A DNA stretch of 64,000 nt from Solibacillus ferritrahens (lineage in GTDB: Bacteria > Bacillota > Bacilli > Bacillales_A > Planococcaceae). Location of the stretch: positions 29,581-93,580 of the forward strand of contig NZ_JAXCLE010000015.1 in NCBI RefSeq assembly GCF_037027585.1, in the 5' to 3' direction. The notes beneath the pieces are model-generated. The model was given only the letters and a program-made list of their open reading frames with translations. It was not told the DNA's origin and ran no database searches. Each line of letters starts with the position of its first letter. Positions within the stretch are counted from its first letter, which is position 1. The translations under genes were made by a program, and so were the position numbers. Positions 9,177 through 18,480 of this stretch are shown piece by piece.

Positions 9177-10973
9177 CTACACGTTCAGCATTTGTCCGAA
9201 CACACCTTGTTTTTCAATAAGCTGCTGGCGCGTTCCTTGTTCGATAATTTTCCCTTGTTTCAGCACGATAACATAATCGACTTTGCGAATTGTATTTAGA
9301 CGGTGTGCAATTATAAAGCTTGTACGATTTTCCATCAGCTTTTCAAGGGCCTCTTGAATATGGAGCTCAGTCACTGTATCGATACTGCTTGTCGCTTCAT
9401 CCAATAATAAAATTTTCGGGTCTGCAACGAAGGCACGCGCAATAGAGAGCAGCTGTTTTTGACCTTGAGAGATTTGACTGCCATCCGCGCTTAAAATTGT
9501 ATCGTATTTATTTGGAAGCTTATCAATAAATGAATGGGCATTTGCTTTTTTCGCTGCCTCATAAATTTCCTCGTCTGTTGCATCAAGTTTCCCGTAGCGT
9601 ATGTTTTCTTTTATCGTCATTTCAAATAGAAACGGATCCTGTAATACGAATGCCATTTGGCTACGTAGACTGGCTTTGGAAATTTCTTCAATATTCATAT
9701 CGTCAAAAACGATTTTCCCATCCGTCTTTTCATATAGCCCTGTTAAGAGCTGCATAATCGTCGTTTTACCTGCTCCGGTTTGGCCGATTAACGCAACCGA
9801 TTGCCCTGCTTTCACCTCAAAAGACACATTCGATAAAGTAGGGGAGGATGCCTGTGAATCATATTGGAACGAAACATTTTGGAAACGGACATTACCGAGT
9901 ATCTCAACATTTTCCCCAACGGTTTTATCTTCTTTTTCATCCATAATTAAAAAGACACGTTCAGCACCTGCAAGAGCAGATAAGACGGTGTTAAATTGGT
10001 TTGCCAAATCATTCAGCGGACGGGTAAACTGACGTGCATATTCTGTGAAAATAATAATTGTCCCGATAGAAATATATCCATAGTAGGCAAAAAGACCACC
10101 TGCAAATGCAACAATTGCAAAACTTAAGCTATTTAAGGTGTTCATGACTTTTGGGATGAAGCCGGAATATGTTAATGCCCAAAAGCCGACAGTGCGAATC
10201 CGCGTATTTTTTTCATCAAATTGGCGCAGCATTTCGTTTTCTTGAGAGAAGGCTTTAACAACATGCTGACCTGTGATCGATTCTTCAATTAAACCATTCA
10301 TTTCTCCAATGGCTGCTTGCTGTTGTTTAAATAACAAGCTTGTTCGTTTTGTAATCCAGCGCATGCCGTAAAACATAAGCGGCACAATCAGCATCGTGAT
10401 GAGCGTTAAAGCAGGACTCAGCCACAGCATGACGGCTACGGTACCCGTCAATGTTAATATACTTGATACGACTTGGATGAAGGCACTGTTTAAGGTTGCA
10501 CTGATTGTTTCGATATCATTTGTCGCGCGGCTCATTAATTCACCGTGCTTTCTTTTATCGAAAAAGCGAAGAGGTAGCCTGAAAAAATGCCCGTATAACT
10601 GTGTACGAATGCGAAAGACCGTTTGCTGAGCGATGCTGACCATCCAGTAATTTTGGAAATAGCTCGCTAAACTGTAGAGCAAATATATGACCGCCAATCC
10701 ATATAGCCAATATTGCAGTTGGCTTAACGAACTGCCATCAATAAACTGATCGATTAGTCGTCCGATAATAAATGGTCCGATTAATGCGAGTGCAGAGCTT
10801 AATACGACGAGAAGCAGCACAGTAATTAGAAGCATTTTTTGCTCGGCAACAAAATCAAGAATACGTTTTAAAGTGTACGTCCAGTTTTGAGCACGTTCGC
10901 CTTTCTTCTTTTTTCCGCTTGCATTTTTTATTTGTTCTTTCGTGATGATAGGTTCATAGTTGAAAATCTTCAT
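9177..10973 (-). CDS. yfiC: ABC exporter half-transporter, subunit with canonical Walker B
   Basis: 598-residue fused membrane and ATPase protein. Residues 45-345 are six membrane helices; the ATPase domain has Walker A GQTGAGKTT, Walker B ILLLDEATSS with the catalytic glutamate, and H-loop IIAHRLNT. Its signature is SQGQKQ rather than LSGGQ, so the site it completes in the partner should be weak. The gene overlaps its partner by four bases. The pair matches the heterodimeric multidrug exporter type of Bacillus (YfiB/YfiC, BmrC/BmrD); the symbol is by resemblance. The substrate is unknown. Confidence 0.85.
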   Translation of the reverse strand: MKIFNYEPIITKEQIKNASGKKKKGERAQNWTYTLKRILDFVAEQKMLLITVLLLVVLSSALALIGPFIIGRLIDQFIDGSSLSQLQYWLYGLAVIYLLYSLASYFQNYWMVSIAQQTVFRIRTQLYGHFFRLPLRFFDKRKHGELMSRATNDIETISATLNSAFIQVVSSILTLTGTVAVMLWLSPALTLITMLIVPLMFYGMRWITKRTSLLFKQQQAAIGEMNGLIEESITGQHVVKAFSQENEMLRQFDEKNTRIRTVGFWALTYSGFIPKVMNTLNSLSFAIVAFAGGLFAYYGYISIGTIIIFTEYARQFTRPLNDLANQFNTVLSALAGAERVFLIMDEKEDKTVGENVEILGNVRFQNVSFQYDSQASSPTLSNVSFEVKAGQSVALIGQTGAGKTTIMQLLTGLYEKTDGKIVFDDMNIEEISKASLRSQMAFVLQDPFLFEMTIKENIRYGKLDATDEEIYEAAKKANAHSFIDKLPNKYDTILSADGSQISQGQKQLLSIARAFVADPKILLLDEATSSIDTVTELHIQEALEKLMENRTSFIIAHRLNTIRKVDYVIVLKQGKIIEQGTRQQLIEKQGVFGQMLNV

Positions 10974-12688
10974 TCGGCAAGCACCTCCTGCTGTGAAGCC
11001 ACAATTTTCGCATACAATTCGTTTGTTTCTAATAACTCCTCATGTGTGCCAAAGCCATGAAGTTGACCTTCATCAATAAGTAGTATGCGATCGGCCGTTT
11101 GTGCTGTTTGAATTTTTTGTGTGACAACGAGCATTGTTAATGACTCTGAATCGAGCGCTTCCCATAATTTTTGCTCGGTCGCAACATCAAGCGCCGAAGT
11201 ACTATCATCCAAAATGAGTAATGAAGCTGGCTTCAGCAGGGCACGTGCAATGGCAAGACGTTGTTTTTGGCCACCTGATAAATTTATGCCGCGTTGTCCA
11301 ATCATTGTCTCGTACTGTTTATCAAAGCTTTCAATGGACTGATGAATTTGTGCTTTTTTCGTCGCTTCAATAATTTGTTCAAGCGATGCTTCATTTTGTC
11401 CCCAGCGTAAGTTGTCCACTATCGTCCCTGAAAAAAGAAGTGATTGCTGCGGGACATAAGTAATCGAGCGGCGCAATTGTTGTAACGGGATTTCTTTTAT
11501 ATTGTGACCATTTATATAAATCGCACCACTGTTAGCCTCGTAAAAGTGTTCGATTAACTGTAAAATGGTTGATTTACCTGAGCCAGTTGCGCCCATAATC
11601 GCTATTTTTTCGCCACTATGAATTGAAAATGATAGATTCTGAAGCGTATACTGTTCGGTTGTTGGATAACGGAAAGAAACATTATCAAAACGAATCGAGA
11701 AGTCTTCAAGAATAGGGGCTTCATTTTTCTCTACTTCCTCAGTTCCTTCGTTAACATTTAAAATTTCCTCAATACGCTCAGCAGAAGCTTTGGCGCGGGC
11801 ATAGGCAATAATAATAAATGAAAAAATAGAAAATGAAGCTGTCATACGGAATGCATAGTTAATAATTGCAGCTAAGTCCCCAGCAAGAATATCGTTCTCC
11901 CGAATCGCATCTGCACCAACCCATATTACAATAAGTAAGCTAATATTCATCACAAATTGAAGGACAGGCAAAGCGATTTCCATAACACGTGTCGCTTTAA
12001 TCGTATCAAACTTCAAGTTTTCTGCGACCGATAAAAAGCGGCTTTCTTCATACTGTCCCCGCATATATGCTTTGATCAATCTTACAGCTTGCAAACCTTC
12101 CTGAAGCTGTCGGTTCACAAAATCAAGTCGATGCTGTACTCGTGCAAATAGCTTGATGCCAATCGATACCATCCATACGAGAAAGATAAGCAAAAAAGGA
12201 AAGCTTACACATAAGATCAAGGCAAGTTTTGCATTGATGATAAATGCCATAATGAGCGAACCTATTGTCATTAATGGTGCTTTCATTGCTATTCGTAGCA
12301 TCATAAAGACAATATTCATTGTTTGCGTTACATCACTCGTTAGCCGGGTAATTAGACCCGATGTCGGAAATGTTAAGTATGTAGCCATTGTCAGCGATTG
12401 AATTTTACTATAAAGTGCCTTACGTAAATCGAAGCCGAAGCTATGTGCGACATGTGCGGAGAAGAAGGAGTTTAAAACACCGCTTATAAAGGAAAACAGT
12501 GCCAATACAAATAAACAGCCACCCCAGAATGCAACATTGGACAAATTTTCTTCTAATAAACCTTCATTGATCATCTTTGCCATGAAAAGTGGCTGGATCA
12601 AGTCGCTTGTCAGCTCTAAAAGCATTAAAAAGAAGGCAATTGCGGCAGGCCATTTATAGCGCCTCATAAATTGGAAAATAGTTTTCAT
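10970..12688 (-). CDS. yfiB: ABC exporter half-transporter, subunit with degenerate ATP site
   Basis: 572-residue partner of the previous gene. It has six membrane helices, Walker A GATGSGKST and a normal LSGGQKQR signature, but Walker B ends in DD (LLILDDSTSALD) instead of DE, and the H-loop histidine is glutamine (VVTQKIQT). With the odd signature of the partner this gives one dead and one active ATP site, the known plan of heterodimeric exporters. ATG at 12688 follows GAGAGG; a start five codons upstream is less likely. It is the first gene of the pair. Confidence 0.87.
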   Translation of the reverse strand: MKTIFQFMRRYKWPAAIAFFLMLLELTSDLIQPLFMAKMINEGLLEENLSNVAFWGGCLFVLALFSFISGVLNSFFSAHVAHSFGFDLRKALYSKIQSLTMATYLTFPTSGLITRLTSDVTQTMNIVFMMLRIAMKAPLMTIGSLIMAFIINAKLALILCVSFPFLLIFLVWMVSIGIKLFARVQHRLDFVNRQLQEGLQAVRLIKAYMRGQYEESRFLSVAENLKFDTIKATRVMEIALPVLQFVMNISLLIVIWVGADAIRENDILAGDLAAIINYAFRMTASFSIFSFIIIAYARAKASAERIEEILNVNEGTEEVEKNEAPILEDFSIRFDNVSFRYPTTEQYTLQNLSFSIHSGEKIAIMGATGSGKSTILQLIEHFYEANSGAIYINGHNIKEIPLQQLRRSITYVPQQSLLFSGTIVDNLRWGQNEASLEQIIEATKKAQIHQSIESFDKQYETMIGQRGINLSGGQKQRLAIARALLKPASLLILDDSTSALDVATEQKLWEALDSESLTMLVVTQKIQTAQTADRILLIDEGQLHGFGTHEELLETNELYAKIVASQQEVLAE

Positions 12689-12870
12689 GTGATTACCTCT
12701 CATGTTGAATTCTTTAGATTTTAACTTCTGATTTACCTATATAAAAACCAAGCTCTCTAGATTACAGAAGCTTTTAAAATGATTTTTAACAATTCTGTCA
12801 TATTTGATATCTATTATGCCATTTCATCTAAATGAACTCAATAAAATTATTTCGAGAGTCTAAATAATAA

Positions 12871-12915
12871 AGAAAAAAAGAGTTGAGCTGAATGCTTTCA
12901 CATTCAAATCAACTC
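12871..12915 (-). terminator. Terminator of yqhQ
   Basis: On the minus strand GAGTTGATTTGAATG pairs with CATTCAGCTCAACTC and is followed by TTTTTTTC. A strong intrinsic terminator nine bases after the yqhQ stop. Confidence 0.85.
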
Positions 12916-12923
12916 CTGTTTTC

Positions 12924-13871
12924 TTAGTCATGCACTAAAGTTTGTGCAATAGCCGGATTTTTTTCAACTTCATGAAGCTTGTTGAATGATGCAATGGCAA
13001 CTTCAACCATTTCATCTTTTGGCTCTTTTGTCGTTAAAAGCTGCAGCCATAAACCTGGATAACCTAAATAACGTAAACCGGGAATATCACGTACCGCGTT
13101 TGTTGCTTGTAATACTTCAAATGAGATGCCGATTACGACTGGGATTAATAGTATACGACTTACAAGACGTACCCATAGAGGATCTACTGGCACAAAGAAG
13201 TATGTAAACATGCCGACAATTACTGTGAATAAAATAAAGCTTGAGCCACAACGATAGTGCAGGCGGGATTGCTTTTGTACATTCTCAACCGTCAATTCTA
13301 GGCCGGCTTCATAGCAGTTAATTACTTTATGCTCAGCTCCGTGATATTGGAAAACACGTTTAATTAAAGGTGTCATCGTAATAATTTGTAGGTAGGCCAA
13401 TAATAAAACTAACTTAAAGCCTGTTTCGATAAGAATCTGTACAGTTTTTCCGGGGAACCATGGTTTAAGAAATTCTGCCAGAAACATCGGTACTAATGTA
13501 AAGACAAATTTCCCGAATAGAAACGATAATACACCGATAACGGCTACGCCTAAAATCATCATTAACTTCGATGGTTCCTCACCACCGCTTTCTTCTTCTT
13601 CACCTGGTGTCACTTCATAGCGGTCTGAAGCAAACTGTAAATGCCGAGATCCAAATCCTGCCGATTCGATTAACGCCACAACACCGCGAACGAATGGAAT
13701 TTTTTTCAGTTTTTGATATATAGGCTTTTTCTCTTTTTTAACGTGGAAATAATCAATGGAATCATCATTTCGACGAATTGCAGTTACCATATGATCTTGC
13801 CCGGTGAACATGACACCTTCTAAAAGTGCTTGCCCACCATATACTGGCGCATTATTACTCACTTGCAGCAC
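12924..13871 (-). CDS. yqhQ: DUF1385 membrane protein YqhQ
   Basis: 315-residue membrane protein of the DUF1385 family, recognised by the N-terminal YGGQALLEGVMFTG and the middle FQYHGAEHKVINCYE with LHYRCGSSFILF. Four or five hydrophobic helices lie between residues 100 and 270. Its biochemical role is not established. As in Bacillus subtilis it is transcribed away from yqhR and aroQ. The start is a GTG at 13871; a GTG three codons on is also possible, and the ribosome-binding site does not decide. Confidence 0.85.
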   Translation of the reverse strand: MLQVSNNAPVYGGQALLEGVMFTGQDHMVTAIRRNDDSIDYFHVKKEKKPIYQKLKKIPFVRGVVALIESAGFGSRHLQFASDRYEVTPGEEEESGGEEPSKLMMILGVAVIGVLSFLFGKFVFTLVPMFLAEFLKPWFPGKTVQILIETGFKLVLLLAYLQIITMTPLIKRVFQYHGAEHKVINCYEAGLELTVENVQKQSRLHYRCGSSFILFTVIVGMFTYFFVPVDPLWVRLVSRILLIPVVIGISFEVLQATNAVRDIPGLRYLGYPGLWLQLLTTKEPKDEMVEVAIASFNKLHEVEKNPAIAQTLVHD

Positions 13872-14046
13872 ACCACTCTCTAATTATATTTCTATTTTTG
13901 TACTTTAAAAATAGAAGGGAATCTACCCTTATCCATCTTAAAGTTTCACTTTCATATTGTACTAAATTTTGGTGAAAAGCACTATTGATTCGAATAGTTT
14001 TTTTACAAACGGCAATACTGTAAAAAAAAGAGGAGTTTTGATTTGT

Positions 14047-14454
14047 ATGCATTTATTGATTACGGCTATAGTCGCAGCACTTTTAATGACCATCAGTTTA
14101 AAAGGTTTGCACTTTTTTAGTCTTATTCCATGGCAACCCGTTTCTTTTCTAAAAAAATATGAATGGTTTGAATGGACTGCCTTTGAACGATGGGCTGTTC
14201 TGTTTTTAATCCTGGCAGTATGTGCGTATGTGATTACGTTACTGGCACAGTTTTTGTTTAAGGCGCCACCTTTTTTATTTTCGTTAATTTTAGGGCTGGT
14301 TATTGCAGTAATTTTGGAATGGCTGATTTTAGATCTTCCAATTGAATTTTCTTCGGTGAAAAAGTTATCGATTCCCTTTATCATAGTAGTTTTGACGATA
14401 ATGCGTTTTATTATTGAAACTGCCCAGTATAAGAAGTTATATATATATCGATAG
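14047..14454 (+). CDS. yqhR: YqhR-like four-helix membrane protein
   Basis: 135-residue protein with four hydrophobic helices (about 6-24, 55-78, 82-105, 110-128) and little else. Position between yqhQ and aroQ, and the length, match YqhR of Bacillus; function unknown. ATG at 14047 lies 11 bases after AGGAG; an in-frame TTG far upstream would add 26 residues with no ribosome-binding site and is rejected. Transcribed divergently from yqhQ. Confidence 0.7.
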   Translation: MHLLITAIVAALLMTISLKGLHFFSLIPWQPVSFLKKYEWFEWTAFERWAVLFLILAVCAYVITLLAQFLFKAPPFLFSLILGLVIAVILEWLILDLPIEFSSVKKLSIPFIIVVLTIMRFIIETAQYKKLYIYR

Positions 14455-14522
14455 GTGAAAGTATTGATGTCTGAAAAGTCTGTGATAAAATAGGGTCAGT
14501 ATGAAAAAAGGGGCACACATAG

Positions 14523-14951
14523 ATGAAGCTACTTATTTTAAATGGTCCAAATTTAAATCGCTTAGGGAAGCGTGAGCCGGAAATTTACGGAGCTGAAACA
14601 TTGGACGATGTAAAGGTGAAATGTGAAAAGCTTGCAAGTTCGTTCAATGCTTCCATCGACTTTCGCCAGTCCAATCATGAAGGGATCCTCATTGACTGGA
14701 TCCATGAGGCAGCTGACACAGACATAGATGGCATTGTTTTTAATCCTGGTGCATATACACATACAAGTATCGCGCTACGGGATGCGATTGCTTCTGTACA
14801 TGTACCGGTAATCGAAGTGCATATTTCAAACATTCATGCACGGGAAGCATTCCGTCACGAATCAAAATTGGCGGCACAATGTATAGGGCAAATTTGTGGA
14901 CTTGGTACATTTGGCTATGAGTTGGCCATCCGCAAGTTTTTACAACAATAA
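14523..14951 (+). CDS. aroQ: 3-dehydroquinate dehydratase, type II
   Basis: 142-residue dodecameric-type enzyme of the shikimate pathway that dehydrates 3-dehydroquinate. It shows NGPNLNRLG at the N terminus, the active-site loop with Arg and Tyr (REPEIYG), the substrate-binding NPGAYTHTSIALRDA, and HISNIHAREAFRHES with the catalytic histidine. The ribosome-binding site is AAAGGGG. It lies 18 bases before the peptidase gene, the same pair order as in Bacillus. Confidence 0.95.
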   Translation: MKLLILNGPNLNRLGKREPEIYGAETLDDVKVKCEKLASSFNASIDFRQSNHEGILIDWIHEAADTDIDGIVFNPGAYTHTSIALRDAIASVHVPVIEVHISNIHAREAFRHESKLAAQCIGQICGLGTFGYELAIRKFLQQ

Positions 14952-14969
14952 AAAGGGGAATGAGAAATC

Positions 14970-16028
14970 GTGAAACTAGCAAAATTACGTCAGGCTTTAA
15001 TTGAGCATAATGTAGATGCTTTATTGATTACAAACGAGTATAACCGTCGCTATATGACAGGTTTTACTGGGACTGCAGGAGTGGCAATTGTCTCGCAAAA
15101 TGATGCGGTATTTATTACCGATTTCCGATATACGGAGCAGGCTTCCGAGCAGATTAAAGATTTTCGAATTGCTCAGCATACTGGGACAATTTTTGATGAA
15201 GTAGCAAAACAAGTAGAGCTAATGGGCGTGAAATCATTGGCATTTGAAAAGGATGCTATACATTTTGGTACATATGAAATATATAAATCTGCAGTGAAAA
15301 TCGATTTTATCCCAGTTTCAGGCTTAATTGAAAAAATTCGCTTGATTAAGACTGCAGAAGAGATTAATATTATTAAGGTTGCTTGTGAAATTGCGGATAA
15401 TGCATTTACACATATTTTAAAGTTCATCAAGCCTGGTATAACAGAGCTTGAGGTTTCGAATGAATTAGAATTTTTCATGCGTAAACAAGGTGCTACAAGT
15501 TCTTCTTTTGATATTATTGTTGCAAGTGGATTGCGCTCAGCACTGCCACATGGTGTAGCGACAAATAAAATTATTGAAACGGGCGATTTTGTAACCCTTG
15601 ATTTTGGTGCTTACTATAATGGATACATTTCGGACATAACACGTACAATCGCTGTAGGACAACCTTCAGAGAAGTTGGTAGATATGTACAATGCTGTACT
15701 CGAGTCTCAGCTTCTGGCACTTGAAAAAGTGGGTCCAGGCATGACAGGGATCGAAGCAGATGCAGTGGCACGTGATTACTTAAAATCAAAAGGCTTAGGC
15801 AGTGCATTTGGTCATTCAACAGGTCATGGTATCGGCTTGGAAGTGCATGAAGGACCTGGGTTATCATTCCGTTCTGAAACTGTGCTGGAGCCGAATATGG
15901 TTGTAACAATTGAACCGGGTGTCTACATTCCTGGAATTGGTGGCGTTCGAATTGAGGACGATATTTTAATCACAAAAACGGGTAATGAAGTACTAACACA
16001 TTCGACAAAAGAATTAATTATTTTATAA
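14970..16028 (+). CDS. yqhT: M24 Xaa-Pro peptidase YqhT
   Basis: 352-residue cytosolic dimetal peptidase predicted to act on peptides with proline in position two. Residues 1-125 are the creatinase N-terminal domain; the pita-bread domain carries the metal ligands in LDFGAYYNGYISDITRT, FGHSTGHGIGLEVHE, MVVTIEPGVYIP and RIEDD. It starts with GTG at 14970 after AAAAGGGGAATGAG. It ends 17 bases before efp, which could be its functional companion since EF-P helps proline-rich synthesis (inference). Confidence 0.92.
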   Translation: MKLAKLRQALIEHNVDALLITNEYNRRYMTGFTGTAGVAIVSQNDAVFITDFRYTEQASEQIKDFRIAQHTGTIFDEVAKQVELMGVKSLAFEKDAIHFGTYEIYKSAVKIDFIPVSGLIEKIRLIKTAEEINIIKVACEIADNAFTHILKFIKPGITELEVSNELEFFMRKQGATSSSFDIIVASGLRSALPHGVATNKIIETGDFVTLDFGAYYNGYISDITRTIAVGQPSEKLVDMYNAVLESQLLALEKVGPGMTGIEADAVARDYLKSKGLGSAFGHSTGHGIGLEVHEGPGLSFRSETVLEPNMVVTIEPGVYIPGIGGVRIEDDILITKTGNEVLTHSTKELIIL

Positions 16029-16045
16029 TTTGGAGGAAACAACTC

Positions 16046-16603
16046 ATGATCTCAGTAAACGATTTCCGTACAGGTCTAACAATTATCGTTGACGGTAACT
16101 TATTCCGCGTACTTGAATTCCAACACGTAAAACCAGGTAAAGGTGCTGCATTCGTGCGTTCTAAATTACGTAACTTACGTAATGGTAACGTAACAGAAAA
16201 AACATTCCGTGCTGGTGAAAAAGTAGAAAAAGCGATGATCGAAAACCGCAAAATGCAATATTTATATGCACAAGGTGACGAGCACGTATTCATGGACATG
16301 GAGTCTTACGATCAAACTACTTTATCTGAAGCACAAATTAAAGAAGAGTTATTCTACTTATTAGAAAATATGGAGCTTCATATCCAATCTTATCAAGGTG
16401 AGCTAATCGGTATCGAATTACCGAATACAGTTATTTTAGAAGTAGCTGAAACAGAGCCGGGTATTAAAGGCGATACAGCTTCAGGCGGTACTAAACCAGC
16501 TAAAATGGAAACAGGCTTAATGGTAAACGTACCATTCTTCGTTAACCAAGGTGACAAACTAATCATCAACACAACTGAAGGTTCTTACGTTTCACGTGCA
16601 TAA
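16046..16603 (+). CDS. efp: Elongation factor P
   Basis: 185-residue translation factor that relieves ribosomes stalled at consecutive prolines. Three beta-barrel domains are expected; the tip loop is HVKPGKGAAF with Lys32 as the residue that is modified in many bacteria. C-terminal GDKLIINTTEGSYVSRA is typical. The ribosome-binding site is TTGGAGGAAAC. Codon use is noticeably smoother than in its neighbours, as expected of a highly expressed gene. Confidence 0.97.
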   Translation: MISVNDFRTGLTIIVDGNLFRVLEFQHVKPGKGAAFVRSKLRNLRNGNVTEKTFRAGEKVEKAMIENRKMQYLYAQGDEHVFMDMESYDQTTLSEAQIKEELFYLLENMELHIQSYQGELIGIELPNTVILEVAETEPGIKGDTASGGTKPAKMETGLMVNVPFFVNQGDKLIINTTEGSYVSRA

Positions 16604-16637
16604 TCTGTACGTATAAGTGAATTCCTGCATTTAAAAG

Positions 16638-16676
16638 ATAGGGATACTGCATTTCTTGCGGTATCCCTATTTTTAT
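16638..16676 (+). terminator. Terminator after efp
   Basis: ATAGGGATAC pairs with GTATCCCTAT (10 bp, no mismatch) and is followed by TTTTTATTG. Confidence 0.85.
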
Positions 16677-16782
16677 TGTGACAATCTATATTATAGGGAA
16701 TATACATACACCTTCCATTCACTAGAAATTATAGATAATTAAGGGTTAGGTTAGTATAATTAAAGAAAGGAGTGGAACGACT

Positions 16783-17787
16783 ATGAAATCAAAGTTTTCG
16801 ATTGAAAAGCCAATAATTCAAGCACCGATGGCAGGTATTACAACTCCTGAATTTGTGGCGGCTTGTTGTGAAGTGGGAGTATTAGGTTCGATTGGAGCAG
16901 GCTATTTAAATGGCGATGAGACGAAGGAATTCATTAAAAAAGTTAAATCAATAACGAATAAGCCATTTAGTGTAAATTTGTTCATTCAGGAGGAGCCTGG
17001 AATTGATGTTACTGTCCTTCAAGATGCACGTTCGGCGTTACAGCCGATTTATGATGAACTGGGAATACCAAATATACAACGCGTTATATCGACAGAAGTT
17101 TTCGATGGGCAAGTTCAAGCAATTATTGATGAAGGTGTAAATATAGTATCGTTTACATTTGGCATTCCCGACGAAGATACCATTATGAAATTGAAGTCGC
17201 ATGATGTGTATTTGATTGGCACAGCAACAACAATCGAAGAAGCTATTGCGGTTGAAAAGGCAGGGCTAGATGCAGTTGTTTTACAGGGCCGGGAAGCAGG
17301 CGGTCACCGAGGTTCATTTACCGAGCCTATCGAACTAATTGCTACAGCGGATTTAGTGATGACTGTACGGGAAAAAGTATCGATTCCGATTATTGCTGCA
17401 GGGGGCATAATGACAAAAAAGCATGTAAACAGCATGCTTGAAATAGGGGCCTCATTTGTACAAGTTGGAACGGTATTATTGACGGCCCATGAGTGTGGTG
17501 CTGCAAAACCCCACAAAAATGCCATTTTGAATTCTCCACAAGAGTCCACAACATTGACTAAGGCATTTACAGGAAAATATGCACGTGGTCTTAAAAATAA
17601 ATTTACCGAGCAGTTAAAGGATGCTATAGTTGCACCTTATCCAATCCAGCATTATTTAACATTACATATTCGGAAAGAGAGTGCTAATCAAAATAAGCCC
17701 GAATACATGTCCTTATGGATGGGGGAAAATAGCTATTTGGCTAAAGAAGGATCGATAAAAGAGATTATCGGGCAGTTATATCATTAA
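16783..17787 (+). CDS. Nitronate monooxygenase-like FMN enzyme
   Basis: 334-residue TIM-barrel flavoprotein predicted to oxidise alkyl nitronates such as propionate-3-nitronate, or a related 2-nitropropane dioxygenase-type reaction. Visible marks are the N-terminal PIIQAPMAGITTPEFVAA, the phosphate-binding GREAGGHRG and AAGGIMTKKHVNSMLEIGASFVQVGT. Some FabK-like enoyl reductases share this fold, so the exact reaction is uncertain. It stands between efp and spoIIIAC, where Bacillus has yqhV, spoIIIAA and spoIIIAB. Confidence 0.82.
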   Translation: MKSKFSIEKPIIQAPMAGITTPEFVAACCEVGVLGSIGAGYLNGDETKEFIKKVKSITNKPFSVNLFIQEEPGIDVTVLQDARSALQPIYDELGIPNIQRVISTEVFDGQVQAIIDEGVNIVSFTFGIPDEDTIMKLKSHDVYLIGTATTIEEAIAVEKAGLDAVVLQGREAGGHRGSFTEPIELIATADLVMTVREKVSIPIIAAGGIMTKKHVNSMLEIGASFVQVGTVLLTAHECGAAKPHKNAILNSPQESTTLTKAFTGKYARGLKNKFTEQLKDAIVAPYPIQHYLTLHIRKESANQNKPEYMSLWMGENSYLAKEGSIKEIIGQLYH

Positions 17788-17797
17788 TGGAAAAATC

Positions 17798-17838
17798 ACC
17801 GATGAGGAAGGATAAAAACTTTCTCATCGGTATTTTTT
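17798..17838 (+). terminator. Terminator before the spoIIIA operon
   Basis: ACCGATGAG pairs with CTCATCGGT and is followed by ATTTTTT. It isolates the sporulation operon from the upstream enzyme gene. Confidence 0.85.
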
Positions 17839-17891
17839 GTGCTTATTTCGTTATGAATTGCATATAGTTTCGTTAAGGAAGGAGGGCTTTA

Positions 17892-18098
17892 TTGGAATTA
17901 CAAGATGTGCTTCGTGTTGCAGGGGTTGGGTTGATTATTGCACTTCTTCATTTATTTTTCGAACATTTAGGAAAAAAAGAGTTTTCATTTTTCTTATTCT
18001 TTATTGCGTATTTATATATGACGATTGAATTAATCCGATTTTTGCGCTTGTTCTTTCAAGAGATTGTCATATTTTTTCAATGGTTGACAGCAGTCTAG
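17892..18098 (+). CDS. spoIIIAC: Stage III sporulation protein AC
   Basis: 68-residue protein with two membrane helices (VLRVAGVGLIIALLHLFF and FFLFFIAYLYMTIELI), the normal length for SpoIIIAC. It is part of the SpoIIIA-SpoIIQ channel between mother cell and forespore. It starts with TTG at 17892 after AAGGAGGG. It is the first gene of the operon here; a weak sigma-E-like box (CATATAGTT near 17859) lies upstream, but I would not rely on it. No spoIIIAA or spoIIIAB precedes it. Confidence 0.88.
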   Translation: MELQDVLRVAGVGLIIALLHLFFEHLGKKEFSFFLFFIAYLYMTIELIRFLRLFFQEIVIFFQWLTAV

Positions 18099-18102
18099 CT
18101 AA

Positions 18103-18480
18103 ATGATTGCCTTATTTGCTAGTGTCATTTACTTAGTTCTGTTTTTATTTTTAAAACAGACAATGGACAAGTTGCACTCGATTATTGTCGTCATCGCTTT
18201 TTTTATTTTTTTCCAATTTATTATTCGCGAACAATTAATTCCACTTTGGCAGCGACTGGCCGTTATTTTTAACAGTGTTCCATATAGTAAGGGGCTATTG
18301 TTTACGGCATTGCTTTTCCTAATGAATGAGTTGATCTGCCAGCTATTGGAGCAATATGAGTATGATGCATTTGCGACGCTGGTTACATTGTCCATACGTA
18401 TGACAGCAGTTTTATATTGGATCAATCTATTGCAACCTAAGTTTCAGGTGTTAATCCAACTATTAGAAAGGCTACAGTAA
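18103..18480 (+). CDS. spoIIIAD: Stage III sporulation protein AD
   Basis: 125-residue protein with about four membrane helices, close to the usual length for SpoIIIAD, which pairs with AC in the mother-cell membrane of the engulfed forespore. The gene starts four bases after spoIIIAC with a poor ribosome-binding site, so it probably depends on translational coupling. Order and topology rather than a motif give the assignment. It shares its last base with the start of spoIIIAE. Confidence 0.82.
   Translation: MIALFASVIYLVLFLFLKQTMDKLHSIIVVIAFFIFFQFIIREQLIPLWQRLAVIFNSVPYSKGLLFTALLFLMNELICQLLEQYEYDAFATLVTLSIRMTAVLYWINLLQPKFQVLIQLLERLQ

Noticed and set aside
17837..18028. 63-residue open frame overlapping the start of spoIIIAC
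   Set aside because: It lies in another frame of spoIIIAC, has no ribosome-binding site and encodes no recognisable protein.
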